Shown: positions 7,912 to 16,743 of the stretch, one piece after another | How positions within the stretch are numbered: position 1 is the stretch's first letter | Layout of the letters: every line of letters starts with the position of its first letter | NCBI GenBank assembly: GCA_016709865.1 | Contig: JADJLX010000002.1 | Location: 682,001-746,000, forward strand | Origin: Bacteroidales bacterium | Lineage (GTDB): Bacteria; Bacteroidota; Bacteroidia; Bacteroidales; VadinHA17 | Length of the DNA stretch: 64,000 nucleotides | Reading direction: 5' to 3' | Position numbers and translations under genes: made by a program | Notes under the pieces: generated by a model | The model's database searches: none | Told to the model about the DNA's origin: nothing | What the model saw: the letters and a program-made list of their open reading frames with translations, nothing else

Positions 7912-10344
7912 TCAGAATCTTACGCCAACTCTGAACATATAATTAATTCCAGCCTGAGGGAAGTAGTACGACCAGCTTTTTTCAACCCCATCCTCATACC
8001 AGTTGCCTCCATAGCCATTACTTTCATAACTGTTATTCAGAATATTATTTATAAGCAACTGAAGTTCAAGCCCCTTCAGATTTTTTATATCAGGATTAAA
8101 GTCTATCCTAAGGTTATTAACGAAATAGGGATCAATTGCCCGCTCAGGATCCATTGTATTGTCAATATACTGTAGTCCTACATATTTGCTTATAATATGG
8201 GTATTGAGATTTTTTGCGATCCTGAAGGAGAGGTCGCTTGACCCTGTTACGGAAGGTGAATATGCAATATCAACCTGCCCCAGGTCGTTGCTCTTATTTG
8301 CCTCAGACCAGTCTGTCGTGCTATATTCGACATAATGTTCAGTAAAATCGAGGATCCTGTTTCTGCTGAGTGTCATATTAATATTCCAATCAATAAATTC
8401 AGCAGGCTTAACACCCGCTGCAAGCTCAACTCCCGCTCTGTAACTTCTTGATACATTAGTCATTATTGAATAGCCAACATCACTGAGTTCACCTGTTGGG
8501 ACAAGCTGGTCTTTATATATCATGGCATACACATTTACAGCGATAATACTCTTCTCTGTACGCAATTTATATCCGATTTCCGTATCATAAAGGGTCTCTG
8601 ATTCCGGAGTAGCAGTTGCATCTCCTGAAGCTTCCTTAAAATCGGAACGGGTTGGTTCCCGGTTAGCAACAGAGAAACTGAGATATGCATCCTGGTTCTT
8701 TGATATAGAATAAAAAAGGCCGCCCTTGGGATTAAAGAAACTGAAACGATGTGACTGGGTAATATCCTTTTGATCATCATCGGGACCAACCATTAGATAA
8801 TCGATATATCTGTACTGAAGATCTCCAAATACACTTACTTTATCTGTTAAGGAATAGTTTATCTTTCCATAAAGACTTATTTCAGCTTTAGAGGAATTGT
8901 TTATATACCAACGGTAATCCTTCTCAGTATTACCTGCATTCCTCATCCAGATGATTCTTCCGAAATGATCACCATGATAAACATTTATTCCTCCTCCTGC
9001 AACTGCTTCAACCCTATCTTTCTGATACCTGAGTGAATAAACAGCACCATAGAAATCATTTGACATCCATTTTCTTCTTATAAGATCAGTTGATTTTATT
9101 ACCGAATCGCCTATGGTAACCGAAGGCAATGCGTACTTTGAAAATGACTGATCTTCGCGGTATTCTTCATAGTATCCTTTACCTTTTGTATAATGAAGTG
9201 CTGTATTGAATGACAGTAAATCATTTATTTTCAAACTATAAATGAGTTGAAGATGGTTTTGTGTATAATTATCGCTCTCATTTGAATAGTAGCGCGTAAC
9301 TCCATCCGGGTCAGTATATTCGCCGGCAGGATTATACCTTCTGTCAATTGAGAGCATCTCTTTTGGTACACCCCACCAGCCGATTCCGGTGTGTTCTTCA
9401 CCAAGTATAAGATTGGCTTTCAGCATCGACCGTCCTGTTCTCACAACTCCGTTTATATATGCTGATCTGTGATCAGAACCTGTTCTGGATATATAGCCGT
9501 CGCTCTTAATATCTGAATAACGCATCTGAAGTGCAAATTTACCTCCAAGCAGTCCGCTGCCCGCCGAGACCACATTCTTAAATGTATTGAAGGACCCAAC
9601 AGATGAATTAACCTCTGCGAAAGGCTCATTTTTCGGATTGGTGGTCTGTATACTGATTGTCGCCCCGAATGCTCCGGCTCCGTTAGTTGATGTTCCGGCT
9701 CCTCTCTGAACCTGAATGTTTTCAACTGACGATGCCAGATCAGGCAGATCGACCCAGAATACCTGCTGCGATTCAGGATCATTAAGAGGTATCCCATCTA
9801 TTGTAACATTTATTCTGTTTCCATCGGTCCCGCGGATCCGCAGAGATGTATACCCTATTCCGTTACCCGCTTCAGATGTCTCAACAAGCGACGGTGTGAG
9901 ACTTAACAAATAGGGCATATCATAACCTGAATTCTGCTTTCTTATAAGATCATTTCCAATAGTTGTATATGCCAGCGGGGAATGGTCTCCGGCTCTGGTT
10001 GAACTAACCATGACATCATCTGTTAAAAATGCCTTTGGTGTAAGAGATATATCTAGTGTAAGATTGTCTTTCAGAACAACTTCTTTCACAACTGTTTCAT
10101 ATCCGAGAAATGAGAACCTGAGCTGGTATAAACCGGGCTTTAATCCGGTGAGGGAGTACCTTCCCTCAGAGTCGGTATAAACACCCAGATTCGAGTTTTC
10201 AATAGTTACACTTGCTCCTGTCAGAACAGCAGAACCTGTATCCGTGACTTTCCCCCTTATTTCCCACAGCTGATCCTGGAACCCTGCTGCCTCAGAGATC
10301 AGAGGTTGGAGAATGAGTATTAAAATATATAACAATTTCTTCAT
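7912..10344 (-). CDS. TonB-dependent outer-membrane receptor, probable thiamine transporter
   Basis: The start is the ATG at 10344 (MKKLLYILIL), which gives about 810 residues with a signal peptide. Residues about 25-110 are a carboxypeptidase-regulatory-like beta domain (WEIRGKVTDTGSAVLTGASV, SDSEGRYSLTGL-type motif). Then come a plug (LRIRGTDGNRINVTIDGIPL, VQRGAGTSTNGAGAFGATIS) and a 22-strand-type barrel ending in an aromatic residue (YMFRVGVRF). It would move ligand across the outer membrane using TonB energy. The ligand is inferred as thiamine from the TPP riboswitch directly upstream and the permease and kinase downstream. It is not accompanied by a SusD protein, as expected for a vitamin receptor. 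Confidence 0.92.
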   Translation of the reverse strand: MKKLLYILILILQPLISEAAGFQDQLWEIRGKVTDTGSAVLTGASVTIENSNLGVYTDSEGRYSLTGLKPGLYQLRFSFLGYETVVKEVVLKDNLTLDISLTPKAFLTDDVMVSSTRAGDHSPLAYTTIGNDLIRKQNSGYDMPYLLSLTPSLVETSEAGNGIGYTSLRIRGTDGNRINVTIDGIPLNDPESQQVFWVDLPDLASSVENIQVQRGAGTSTNGAGAFGATISIQTTNPKNEPFAEVNSSVGSFNTFKNVVSAGSGLLGGKFALQMRYSDIKSDGYISRTGSDHRSAYINGVVRTGRSMLKANLILGEEHTGIGWWGVPKEMLSIDRRYNPAGEYTDPDGVTRYYSNESDNYTQNHLQLIYSLKINDLLSFNTALHYTKGKGYYEEYREDQSFSKYALPSVTIGDSVIKSTDLIRRKWMSNDFYGAVYSLRYQKDRVEAVAGGGINVYHGDHFGRIIWMRNAGNTEKDYRWYINNSSKAEISLYGKINYSLTDKVSVFGDLQYRYIDYLMVGPDDDQKDITQSHRFSFFNPKGGLFYSISKNQDAYLSFSVANREPTRSDFKEASGDATATPESETLYDTEIGYKLRTEKSIIAVNVYAMIYKDQLVPTGELSDVGYSIMTNVSRSYRAGVELAAGVKPAEFIDWNINMTLSRNRILDFTEHYVEYSTTDWSEANKSNDLGQVDIAYSPSVTGSSDLSFRIAKNLNTHIISKYVGLQYIDNTMDPERAIDPYFVNNLRIDFNPDIKNLKGLELQLLINNILNNSYESNGYGGNWYEDGVEKSWSYYFPQAGINYMFRVGVRF

Positions 10345-10417
10345 TACATCTAATATTAATAACAATTAACATCAAGTAAATGAGGCGGTTGTTGAAGGCT
10401 GATTTATATGATACTCT

Positions 10418-10492
10418 CTCTTCCCTCCGCCGGCATTACCCGGATCAGGTTTAAGGGTATGATCTCAGCCCGTAGTATTAAGGCACCCCATT
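10418..10492 (-). promoter_or_regulatory. TPP riboswitch (THI element)
   Basis: Read on the minus strand, the segment has the conserved THI-box parts in order: GGGGTGCC, then GGGCTGAGATCATACCC, then ACCTGATCCGGGTAATGCCG, then GCGGAGGGAA. It ends about 75 bases before the receptor ATG at 10344. A TATCTTTA box at 10502-10509 is a candidate -7 element, putting the transcript start just before the aptamer. I see no strong terminator hairpin between aptamer and ATG, so control may act on translation. When TPP binds, expression of the operon should fall. Confidence 0.96.
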
Positions 10493-10568
10493 TTGACTCT
10501 GTAAAGATAACTCTTTTTAGCGGATAAATATATTTATTGTAATTTAGCCGCCAAATCAGGAGTATAAA

Positions 10569-10991
10569 ATGCAGAAGCTGGTAGAAAAACTCAATTACAA
10601 AGGTCAGGAGAGAATTGCATTAATAAACTCCGATGAGAGTTTTGCCTCAGTACTTTCAAATGATCTCAGTAATGTGACTGTTGACAGGGAGATTGATCCA
10701 AGGTATCCCTATGGTTTCATAATGGTTTTTGTTAAGAACACATCAGAAGTAAATCATATAACATGTATTGCTCTGCACAACCTTATAGCGGATGGTGTAC
10801 TTTGGTTTTGCTATCCTAAAAAGAGTTCAAAGAAATACAAATCAGATCTCGACCGCGACCATGGATGGAGTATACTGAACAATTCAGGTTTTCATGGGAT
10901 CAGGATGATTTCAATAGATGATGACTGGTCGGCGTTGAGGTTCAGGAATGCAAAGTTTATAAAGTCAACCAGGGATAAACTTCCCGGCTGA
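10569..10991 (+). CDS. DUF3052-like small cytoplasmic protein
   Basis: The product has 140 residues, no signal peptide and no membrane segment. The middle part has a strand-rich core (YGFIMVFVKNTSEV), then GVLWFCYPKKSSKKYKSDLD and a terminal DDDWSALRFRNAKF. The LWF-YPK-SSKKYK and W-S-A-L-R-F-R pattern is like the DUF3052/YdhG-type group of proteins, whose function is unknown. It is divergent from the thiamine receptor gene and followed closely by a small membrane protein gene on the same strand. I would not assign a function. Confidence 0.65.
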   Translation: MQKLVEKLNYKGQERIALINSDESFASVLSNDLSNVTVDREIDPRYPYGFIMVFVKNTSEVNHITCIALHNLIADGVLWFCYPKKSSKKYKSDLDRDHGWSILNNSGFHGIRMISIDDDWSALRFRNAKFIKSTRDKLPG

Positions 10992-11018
10992 TAATTAAAA
11001 ATACTTAAAACAAAGTCT

Positions 11019-11216
11019 ATGATACGAATTATAGCAATTGTAGTTGCCGCTCTGGCCCTTCTAATGGTGGCATTTCTTCTTTTCAGCAATAAACAGAAGC
11101 CATGGAACCAAATGACTGAAGAGGAACAGAAGAGGAAAAAAGTGCTGGTTACAAGCGGCCTGGCTGTTTTCGTTGCCGGATTGCTTACAGCATTACTGGC
11201 AGGGAAAAAGAAGTAA
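11019..11216 (+). CDS. Small two-helix membrane protein
   Basis: The 65-residue product has one hydrophobic helix at residues 3-23 (IIAIVVAALALLMVAFLLF) and another at 45-61 (GLAVFVAGLLTALLAG). They are joined by a charged linker (TEEEQKRKK) and capped by a lysine tail. It starts at ATG 11019, 27 bases after the preceding stop, and ends 22 bases before the ogt start. It is probably a real small gene because its frame is clean and codon use matches its neighbours, but it has no recognisable family. Confidence 0.6.
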   Translation: MIRIIAIVVAALALLMVAFLLFSNKQKPWNQMTEEEQKRKKVLVTSGLAVFVAGLLTALLAGKKK

Positions 11217-11238
11217 TTTAATCATTCGCGGTCCCCCT

Positions 11239-11775
11239 ATGATTATCACTGCAAATATTGAAACGGAACTCGGGACCATGATTGCCGGTGCTGTTGAAGA
11301 TGGTATCTGCCTTCTGGAATTCAGCGACAGAAAAATGCTGAATACAGAGTATAAAGATCTTTCACGGTATCTGAAAACAAATATTGAAGCTGGAGAAAGC
11401 ATCCATTTTCACGACTTAAGATTGCAGCTGGATGAATATTTCAAAGGTTTAAGAAAAGAGTTCTCTCTCGCGCTGGTAACGCCCGGTACCCCATTTCAGC
11501 AGGCTGTATGGAAAGAATTAATGAATATCAGTTATGGCACCACACGTTCATACATGGAACAATCAATAGCCCTTGGCAATCCTGAGTCTATAAGGGCGGT
11601 TGCAAATGCAAACGGAATGAACAGGATAGCTATAATTATTCCTTGTCACAGAGTTATAGGATCCGACGGAAGCCTCACCGGCTATGGCGGGGGATTGAAA
11701 AGAAAAAGGTGGCTGCTTGACCATGAAAGAAAGCATTCAGGACAATCTGTTGACCTTACATTGTTTGGAGAATAA
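11239..11775 (+). CDS. ogt: Methylated-DNA--protein-cysteine S-methyltransferase
   Basis: This repairs O6-methylguanine by transferring the alkyl group to its own cysteine. I placed the start at ATG 11239 (MIITANIETELG), because the longer open frame overlaps the preceding small gene. The 178 residues contain the N-terminal ribonuclease-H-like domain and the DNA-binding C-terminal domain: TPFQQAVWKELMNISYG, then the helix with NANGMNRIAIIIPCHRVIG, where the Cys of PCHR is the acceptor, then GSLTGYGGGLKRKRWLLDHE. All the key residues (Cys, His, Arg finger region) are present. The size fits the Ogt/AGT family. Confidence 0.95.
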   Translation: MIITANIETELGTMIAGAVEDGICLLEFSDRKMLNTEYKDLSRYLKTNIEAGESIHFHDLRLQLDEYFKGLRKEFSLALVTPGTPFQQAVWKELMNISYGTTRSYMEQSIALGNPESIRAVANANGMNRIAIIIPCHRVIGSDGSLTGYGGGLKRKRWLLDHERKHSGQSVDLTLFGE

Positions 11776-11810
11776 GTATTAATATCATTATAAACAAAAT
11801 CTTGAATCGA

Positions 11811-12164
11811 ATGAAAACTCTCACATCTAGGAAATATCTCTGGTTTACCCTGCTGCTGGCAGTAATAATCCTCTCAGGATGTGCTCAGAATGAATCCGTT
11901 GAAGCTTGTCTGACCGGACATCAATATGGTTTTTTTGGTGGTTTATGGCATGGGTTTATTGCCCCCTTCGACTTTATAGGAATGCTGTTCAACAAAGAAA
12001 TAACCCTGTATGCCCAGAACAACAACGGAGGCCTGTACGCACTTGGCTTTCTACTGGGTAGCGGTGGATGGGGATTCTTCAGCAGCAAGGGAGCAACAAG
12101 AGTCAGAAAGGGTAAAGTAAACTTCCAGTCCCAGAAGTTTGACCACGCAGAAATAGTGGAGTGA
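11811..12164 (+). CDS. Small secreted lipoprotein of unknown function
   Basis: The start is ATG 11811 (MKTLTSRKYLW), giving 117 residues. The first about 28 residues form a signal ending in a lipobox (IILSGCAQ). The mature part has the striking motif GHQYGFFGGLWHGFIAPFDF followed by LYAQNNNGGLYALGFLLGSG. I recognise this Gly- and aromatic-rich pattern as recurring in short bacterial lipoproteins, but no function is known to me. The C-terminal region (FSSKGATRVRKGKVNFQSQK) is basic. It is followed ten bases later by the glutamine amidotransferase gene. Confidence 0.7.
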   Translation: MKTLTSRKYLWFTLLLAVIILSGCAQNESVEACLTGHQYGFFGGLWHGFIAPFDFIGMLFNKEITLYAQNNNGGLYALGFLLGSGGWGFFSSKGATRVRKGKVNFQSQKFDHAEIVE

Positions 12165-12174
12165 AAATAAATAA

Positions 12175-12744
12175 ATGAAGATTCTGGTTCTCGATAATTA
12201 CGATTCATTTACATACAATCTCGTTCATCTGCTCAGGGAACTGACTTCAGGGGATATCGATGTTTTCCGGAACGATGAGATAGCTCTTGAACAGATAGAA
12301 AATTATGATAAGATCTTAATATCACCGGGACCCGGTTTACCTGATCATGCGGGAATAACAAAAAAGATGATTACCCGTTTTGCGCCTTCCAAAAGCATTT
12401 TTGGAGTATGCCTCGGATGTCAGGCCATTGGAGAAGCTTTCGGCGGAGGCCTGATAAATCTTAACACTGTATACCATGGTGTGGAGACAAAGATCTTTGT
12501 ACTTGACAGGGATGAAAAACTCTTTTCTGAGATTCCGGAGACATTTACTGCAGGAAGATATCACTCCTGGGTATTAGATGAAAAAAAACTTCCTCCCGAC
12601 ATAACAATTACAGCAGGGGATGAAGAAGGAAACATAATGGCTATATCTCACAAAACACTGGATGTGAGGGGTGTACAATTCCATCCGGAATCAATTATGA
12701 CAAAATATGGCATGCAGATCGTTAAAAACTGGCTTAAGATATGA
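12175..12744 (+). CDS. pabA: Class I glutamine amidotransferase, PabA/TrpG type
   Basis: This subunit hydrolyses glutamine and passes ammonia to aminodeoxychorismate or anthranilate synthase. The 189-residue length is standard. Visible motifs are LVLDNYDSFTYNLVHLLREL, ISPGPGLPDHAG, the nucleophile elbow GVCLGCQAIGEAFGG (Cys in CLGCQ), RYHSW, and the His-Glu pair in VQFHPESIMT. The synthase partner (pabB or trpE) is not next to it, so the choice between folate and tryptophan biosynthesis cannot be settled here; stand-alone genes of this type are often amphibolic or folate-linked. Confidence 0.9.
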   Translation: MKILVLDNYDSFTYNLVHLLRELTSGDIDVFRNDEIALEQIENYDKILISPGPGLPDHAGITKKMITRFAPSKSIFGVCLGCQAIGEAFGGGLINLNTVYHGVETKIFVLDRDEKLFSEIPETFTAGRYHSWVLDEKKLPPDITITAGDEEGNIMAISHKTLDVRGVQFHPESIMTKYGMQIVKNWLKI

Positions 12745-12852
12745 GTATACAATTACCCGCCTGTTAATTATGATTGATCATTGCCTCATAAAATCAATAA
12801 CTTTGTACAATCTATAAGGGCTAAAAATTAAGAGTTTTAAAATATTTCCGTG

Positions 12853-13710
12853 ATGAAAAAATTATCACTTTCTGCAATCATTATTATCATTTCGATGAAC
12901 CTGTTTTCGCAAAAAAAAGATTTAATCTATCTGTGGCCCGGGAAAGTCCCCGGAGAAAACAAAGAAAAAAACGAACCTGTCTTTGCCCCATCAAGAAACG
13001 ATAATGTTATAAGGATTGCAGAAATTACTGATCCTGCAATTCTTATAAGGCTTCCGGATTCTCAGAAACGTAATGGTGCAGGAGTTATTATTTGCCCCGG
13101 AGGCGGATATAATATCCTTGCCTGGGATAAAGAAGGAACTGAGATAGCTGAATGGCTCAATAATCTTGGCTACTCTGCATTTGTGCTCCAGTACAGGGTC
13201 CCGGATAAAAAGGCAGGTGCTCTTCAGGATATACAGCGTGCAATAAGAATTGTAAGGGAAAATGCTGTAACATGGAAACTTGATCCGGAAAAAATAGGTG
13301 TAATTGGCTTTTCAGCCGGCGGAAGTCTGGGCGCAAGAGCCGGGACACTCTTCAGCACAAAGAGTTACCCAATCATTGATAAAATTGACAGCCTCTCATG
13401 CAGACCATCTTTTGTTATGTTAATATATCCTGCATATCTCGATCAGGGAGAAGGGAAGAGCCTCACCCCGGAACTGCAGATTACAAAGGAGACTCCTCCT
13501 TTCTTCATATTTCAGACAGCCGATGATACTCATGGCAACAGTGCACTTGTAATGGCTTCAGCTTTAAGGGATGCGAAACAGCCTGCTGAATTGCATCTTT
13601 TAGCTTCAGGAGGACACGGATATGGTTTGCGGAAAGGTGTAAATGCTGCTGAAACATGGCCTCTGCTTGCCGAAAAATGGCTTGCAGGTACCCTGTCTGA
13701 TAAGAAATAA
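12853..13710 (+). CDS. Secreted alpha/beta-hydrolase, esterase-like
   Basis: The ORF has about 285 residues from the ATG at 12853, with a signal peptide (MKKLSLSAIIIIISMNLFSQ). The alpha/beta-hydrolase fold is shown by the oxyanion motif VIICPGGGYNILAWDKEG, the nucleophile elbow IGFSAGGSLG (Ser), and late acid and base regions FIFQTADDTHG and ASGGHGYGL (Asp, His). This set is typical of the BD-FAE/acetyl-xylan-esterase-like hydrolases common in Bacteroidota. A WPGKVPGENKEKNE N-terminus of the mature part is also typical of these. The substrate is inferred as acetylated polysaccharide but is not proven. Confidence 0.85.
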   Translation: MKKLSLSAIIIIISMNLFSQKKDLIYLWPGKVPGENKEKNEPVFAPSRNDNVIRIAEITDPAILIRLPDSQKRNGAGVIICPGGGYNILAWDKEGTEIAEWLNNLGYSAFVLQYRVPDKKAGALQDIQRAIRIVRENAVTWKLDPEKIGVIGFSAGGSLGARAGTLFSTKSYPIIDKIDSLSCRPSFVMLIYPAYLDQGEGKSLTPELQITKETPPFFIFQTADDTHGNSALVMASALRDAKQPAELHLLASGGHGYGLRKGVNAAETWPLLAEKWLAGTLSDKK

Positions 13711-13716
13711 GACTAT

Positions 13717-14538
13717 ATGGAAGAGATCACAAAAACAATTGATTTAGAGAAGGCTATCAGAAGCAGCAAATCGAAATTTGTGAGATCCCTTCCCCGCTTT
13801 GTAATAAGGATGATTGAAAAGCTTGTCAGGCAGGATGAGATGAACGAAACAATATTCCGGAACCGCGACAAGAATGGAGTCCCGTTTGTAAATGCTGTTC
13901 TGAAAGACTGGAATGTTAATGTTGAGGTAAAAGGAAGTGAAAACATACCTGCAGCCGGAAGATTCGTTTTTGTCGCTAATCACCCTGTAGGTGGAATGGA
14001 TGCTTTGTCTTTTCTAAGTGCGATCCACCGGTTTTTTCCTGATGTGATCTCTCCGTCGAATGAGCTCTTCAACTATATACCTAACCTGCATCCTGTGATT
14101 CTCGGAGTAAACGTATTCGGCACAAATACACGGGATACAGTCGAAAAATTTAATCAGCTGTTCGAATCAGATAACCAGATTATGATATTCCCTGCCGGAA
14201 TTGTTTCGCGAAGAAAAAAAGGGGTGATTTCCGATCCGGCCTGGCAAAAAACCTTTATCACAAAAGCTATTCAGTTTAACCGCGATGTTATTCCGGTTTT
14301 TATTGAAGGAAGAAATTCAAACCTGTTCTATTCTGTTGACAGGTTCAGGAAATTCATTGGAATAAAGATGTCGCTGGAAATAATTCTTCTGCCCCGTGAG
14401 ATGCATAAACAAAGGAACTCAACAGTTACCCTGAATTTCAAAAAACCAATTCCCTGCAAGACATTCTCAGCAGATAAAACACATGCTGATTGGGCATTAT
14501 ATGTTAGAGAAGCCGTATACAACAAAGACATAATCTGA
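13717..14538 (+). CDS. PlsC-type acyltransferase, hemolysin-like
   Basis: The 273-residue product contains the lysophospholipid-acyltransferase catalytic box in the form VFVANHPVGGMDALSF (NHxxGGxD variant of HX4D) at about residues 83-98, then MIFPAGIVSRRKKG and IPVFIEGRNSNLFY. These are the substrate and glycerol-phosphate side motifs. The variant is characteristic of proteins grouped with putative hemolysins and with GlsA/OlsA-type O-acyltransferases that finish glycine or ornithine lipids. No GlsB-like N-acyltransferase is next to it. It lies six bases after the esterase stop on the same strand. The acyl acceptor is therefore unknown. Confidence 0.82.
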   Translation: MEEITKTIDLEKAIRSSKSKFVRSLPRFVIRMIEKLVRQDEMNETIFRNRDKNGVPFVNAVLKDWNVNVEVKGSENIPAAGRFVFVANHPVGGMDALSFLSAIHRFFPDVISPSNELFNYIPNLHPVILGVNVFGTNTRDTVEKFNQLFESDNQIMIFPAGIVSRRKKGVISDPAWQKTFITKAIQFNRDVIPVFIEGRNSNLFYSVDRFRKFIGIKMSLEIILLPREMHKQRNSTVTLNFKKPIPCKTFSADKTHADWALYVREAVYNKDII

Positions 14539-14598
14539 GTTTTGGAAGATTAAACTTTAGTTCATCTGAATTGTTCTAATCATTGAAATGTTCCGACA

Positions 14599-15561
14599 AT
14601 GAGTTTCAGTATTTACAAACCGGAAGTTTTTCAGGGCAGCCTGAAAAACAAAAGGTACTTCGAGGGCTGGTATTTTAAACATGTTTCTTCAGATCTGAAA
14701 CATGTTTGGTCATTCATTCCCGGAATATCGATAAACGATAATGAGCCGCATTCATTTATCCAGGTGATAAATGGGATAACAGGTAAATCAGAGTATATCA
14801 GTTATCCTGTAGAAAGCTTTATATGGGATAAACAAAAGGTCTTTATAAAAATAGGGGACTCCGTTTTCACAGATAGTTACATCGATCTTAAAATCAAATC
14901 CGGCAGTATAAATATTGAAGGACATATTGATTTCATCAACTGCGTGAATTATCCCAAAACCCTTTTTTCGCCCGGGATAATGGGCTGGTATTCATTTGTG
15001 CCATACATGGAATGCAAGCATGGAATAATATCTGTAAATCACTCACTGAAAGGAAGTATAAGTGCTGAAGATACTGTTATTGATTTCACAGGAGGAAAAG
15101 GTTATATCGAAAAAGACTGGGGCACTTCTTTTCCTGAAGCATGGATCTGGATGCAGTCAAATAATTTCTCAAATTCCGGTACCTCATTCACATTCTCAGT
15201 GGCAAAGATCCCGTGGATAGGGAAATTTTTTATCGGGTTCATCTCCTTCCTGTTCTATAACAGAGAGTTTATTGTGTTCAGCACTTACAACAAATCTTAT
15301 CTTACTGATCTGGTGCATGATGAAAACTCTGTTTCAATGACACTCAGGAATAAAAAATTCATTTTGAAGGTAAGAGCTGTAAAAAAGACGTTCGGAGAAC
15401 TGAAAGCCCCTGCATCGGGCAATATGTCGAGGAGAATTAAGGAAAGTGTGGATTCAGATTTAACTCTGACTCTCTACGATCTGAATAACAACATTCTATA
15501 TTCTGATACAGGCAAAAGGGCCGGACTTGAGGTTATCGATAAAATATTTGAGTACTTGTAG
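14599..15561 (+). CDS. Tocopherol-cyclase-like beta-barrel protein
   Basis: This 320-residue protein belongs to the tocopherol cyclase / AttH-CrtC-like group. The N-terminus reads KNKRYFEGWYFKHVSS, followed by WSFIPGISINDN and a second repeat with GIMGWYSFVPYMECKHG, then GYIEKDWGTSFPEAWIWMQS, which is the family hallmark. Plant and cyanobacterial members close the chromanol ring of tocopherol. Anaerobic Bacteroidota have no tocopherol pathway, so here the substrate is unknown, probably a lipid or quinone-like molecule. There is no signal peptide. It follows the PlsC-type gene by 60 bases. Confidence 0.82.
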   Translation: MSFSIYKPEVFQGSLKNKRYFEGWYFKHVSSDLKHVWSFIPGISINDNEPHSFIQVINGITGKSEYISYPVESFIWDKQKVFIKIGDSVFTDSYIDLKIKSGSINIEGHIDFINCVNYPKTLFSPGIMGWYSFVPYMECKHGIISVNHSLKGSISAEDTVIDFTGGKGYIEKDWGTSFPEAWIWMQSNNFSNSGTSFTFSVAKIPWIGKFFIGFISFLFYNREFIVFSTYNKSYLTDLVHDENSVSMTLRNKKFILKVRAVKKTFGELKAPASGNMSRRIKESVDSDLTLTLYDLNNNILYSDTGKRAGLEVIDKIFEYL

Positions 15562-15611
15562 GAGAAGTACTGAGTGACTAGAGTTTGGAGTGACTAGAGT
15601 ACTTAGAGTTG
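15562..15611. repeat. Tandem GAGTGACTAGAGT-type repeat
   Basis: Immediately after the tocopherol-cyclase-like stop, the unit GAGTGACTAGAGT occurs at 15572-15584 and again (GGAGTGACTAGAGT) near 15588-15600, followed by a half unit ACTTAGAGTT. Nothing else in the window matches it. It resembles short expandable tandem repeats rather than a palindrome, and it lies before the pirin start. Confidence 0.6.
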
Positions 15612-15656
15612 AACAGGAATAAAAAAATTGAAGTAAAAACTATAGAACAAAAGATA

Positions 15657-16541
15657 ATGAAACCGAATTATAAAAGCATTAAAGCAATTATGCCGCCACC
15701 TGCTTTTCATATGGTTGGTGATGGCTTCAGGGTACACAATTTCTTTCCTTCCCAGTCGCAGGTTGGACTCGATGGCATGAGCCCGTTCTTCCTTATGGAT
15801 TACGGATCAAAATGGGTTGTGCCTCCTTCTGACAGGCCTAAAGGAGTCGGAGTTCATCCTCACAGGGGCTTTGAAACAGTGACTATTGCCTATAAAGGCA
15901 AGGTAGCTCACCACGATAGTGCTGGAAACAGTGGTGTAATTGGAGAAGGAGATGTTCAATGGATGACTGCCGGAGAAGGTGTTCTCCACAAAGAGTACCA
16001 TGAAAAAGAATTTAGTAAAAAAGGCGGAGTCTTCCAGATGGTGCAGCTTTGGGTAAATCTTCCCGCAAAGGTTAAAATGACACCGGCAAAATACCAGGCT
16101 ATTGAAAATAAAGACATGCCCCGGGTAAACCTGAGTGATGGAAAGGGCTTTGTGGAACTTATTGCCGGGGAATATAACGGGAAAAAAGGTCCGGCATTCA
16201 CATTCTCTCCAGTTAATCTTTTCAACGCAAAAATGTCATCAGGTGGGAAAGCTGAATTCAGTTTCAGCCCGAAATTCAACACGGGGATGCTGGTAATTGA
16301 AGGAGAGATTAAAATAAATGAATCAAAAACAGCACCTGAGAATAATTTTGTTTTATTCGGGCATGAAGGAGAAGATATTTTAATCGAAGCAATTAATGAC
16401 AGCATTGTTCTTGTATTGAGCGGAGAGCCTCTTAATGAGCCCATTGCTTCATATGGTCCGTTTGTGATGAATACCGAAGCAGAAATAAAACAAGCATACA
16501 AGGACTATTATGACGGTAAATTCGGGTATCTTGAAGATTGA
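15657..16541 (+). CDS. Pirin family protein
   Basis: I take the start at ATG 15657 (MKPNYKSIKAIMPPP); the upstream frame begins with TTG inside a tandem repeat. The product of about 294 residues is a double cupin. The N-terminal pirin signature is HPHRGFETVTIAYKGKVAHH with EGDVQWMTAGEGVLHKEYH, giving the His and Glu metal ligands. A second cupin follows (about residues 150-290). Bacterial pirins have been linked to quercetin 2,3-dioxygenase activity and to redox or regulatory roles, so the precise function here is open. No partner gene is obvious. It is cytoplasmic, without a signal peptide. Confidence 0.92.
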   Translation: MKPNYKSIKAIMPPPAFHMVGDGFRVHNFFPSQSQVGLDGMSPFFLMDYGSKWVVPPSDRPKGVGVHPHRGFETVTIAYKGKVAHHDSAGNSGVIGEGDVQWMTAGEGVLHKEYHEKEFSKKGGVFQMVQLWVNLPAKVKMTPAKYQAIENKDMPRVNLSDGKGFVELIAGEYNGKKGPAFTFSPVNLFNAKMSSGGKAEFSFSPKFNTGMLVIEGEIKINESKTAPENNFVLFGHEGEDILIEAINDSIVLVLSGEPLNEPIASYGPFVMNTEAEIKQAYKDYYDGKFGYLED

Positions 16542-16542
16542 A

Positions 16543-16686
16543 TAACCGCCCCCTGGCCCCCTGAAGGGGGCTTAAAATCATCATGCAGAGAACTGCCCCC
16601 AAACCCCCTAAAGGGGGCTTAAAATCATCATGTATCATAATATTTTAGAGAATCAGAAAGTCCCCTTTAGGGGATTTAGGGGCTGA
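16543..16686. repeat. Three CCCCCTAAAGGGGG-type elements
   Basis: Two direct copies (about 16546-16585 and 16595-16632) each end with GGGGGCTTAAAATCATCATG at a 47-base period, and a third, inverted and shorter copy lies at 16660-16686 (TCCCCTTTAGGGGATTTAGG). They occupy the gap between pirin and cupin genes and each can fold as a G/C stem. Confidence 0.85.
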
Positions 16687-16743
16687 TTCATATGTGAATA
16701 AAATAAATTATTTTTATCTCAAATTAAATACTTCATAGTAATC

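Noticed and set aside
15609..15656. Longer pirin N-terminus from TTG at 15609
   Set aside because: The extra residues start inside a tandem repeat and are not pirin-like; ATG 15657 fits the family.
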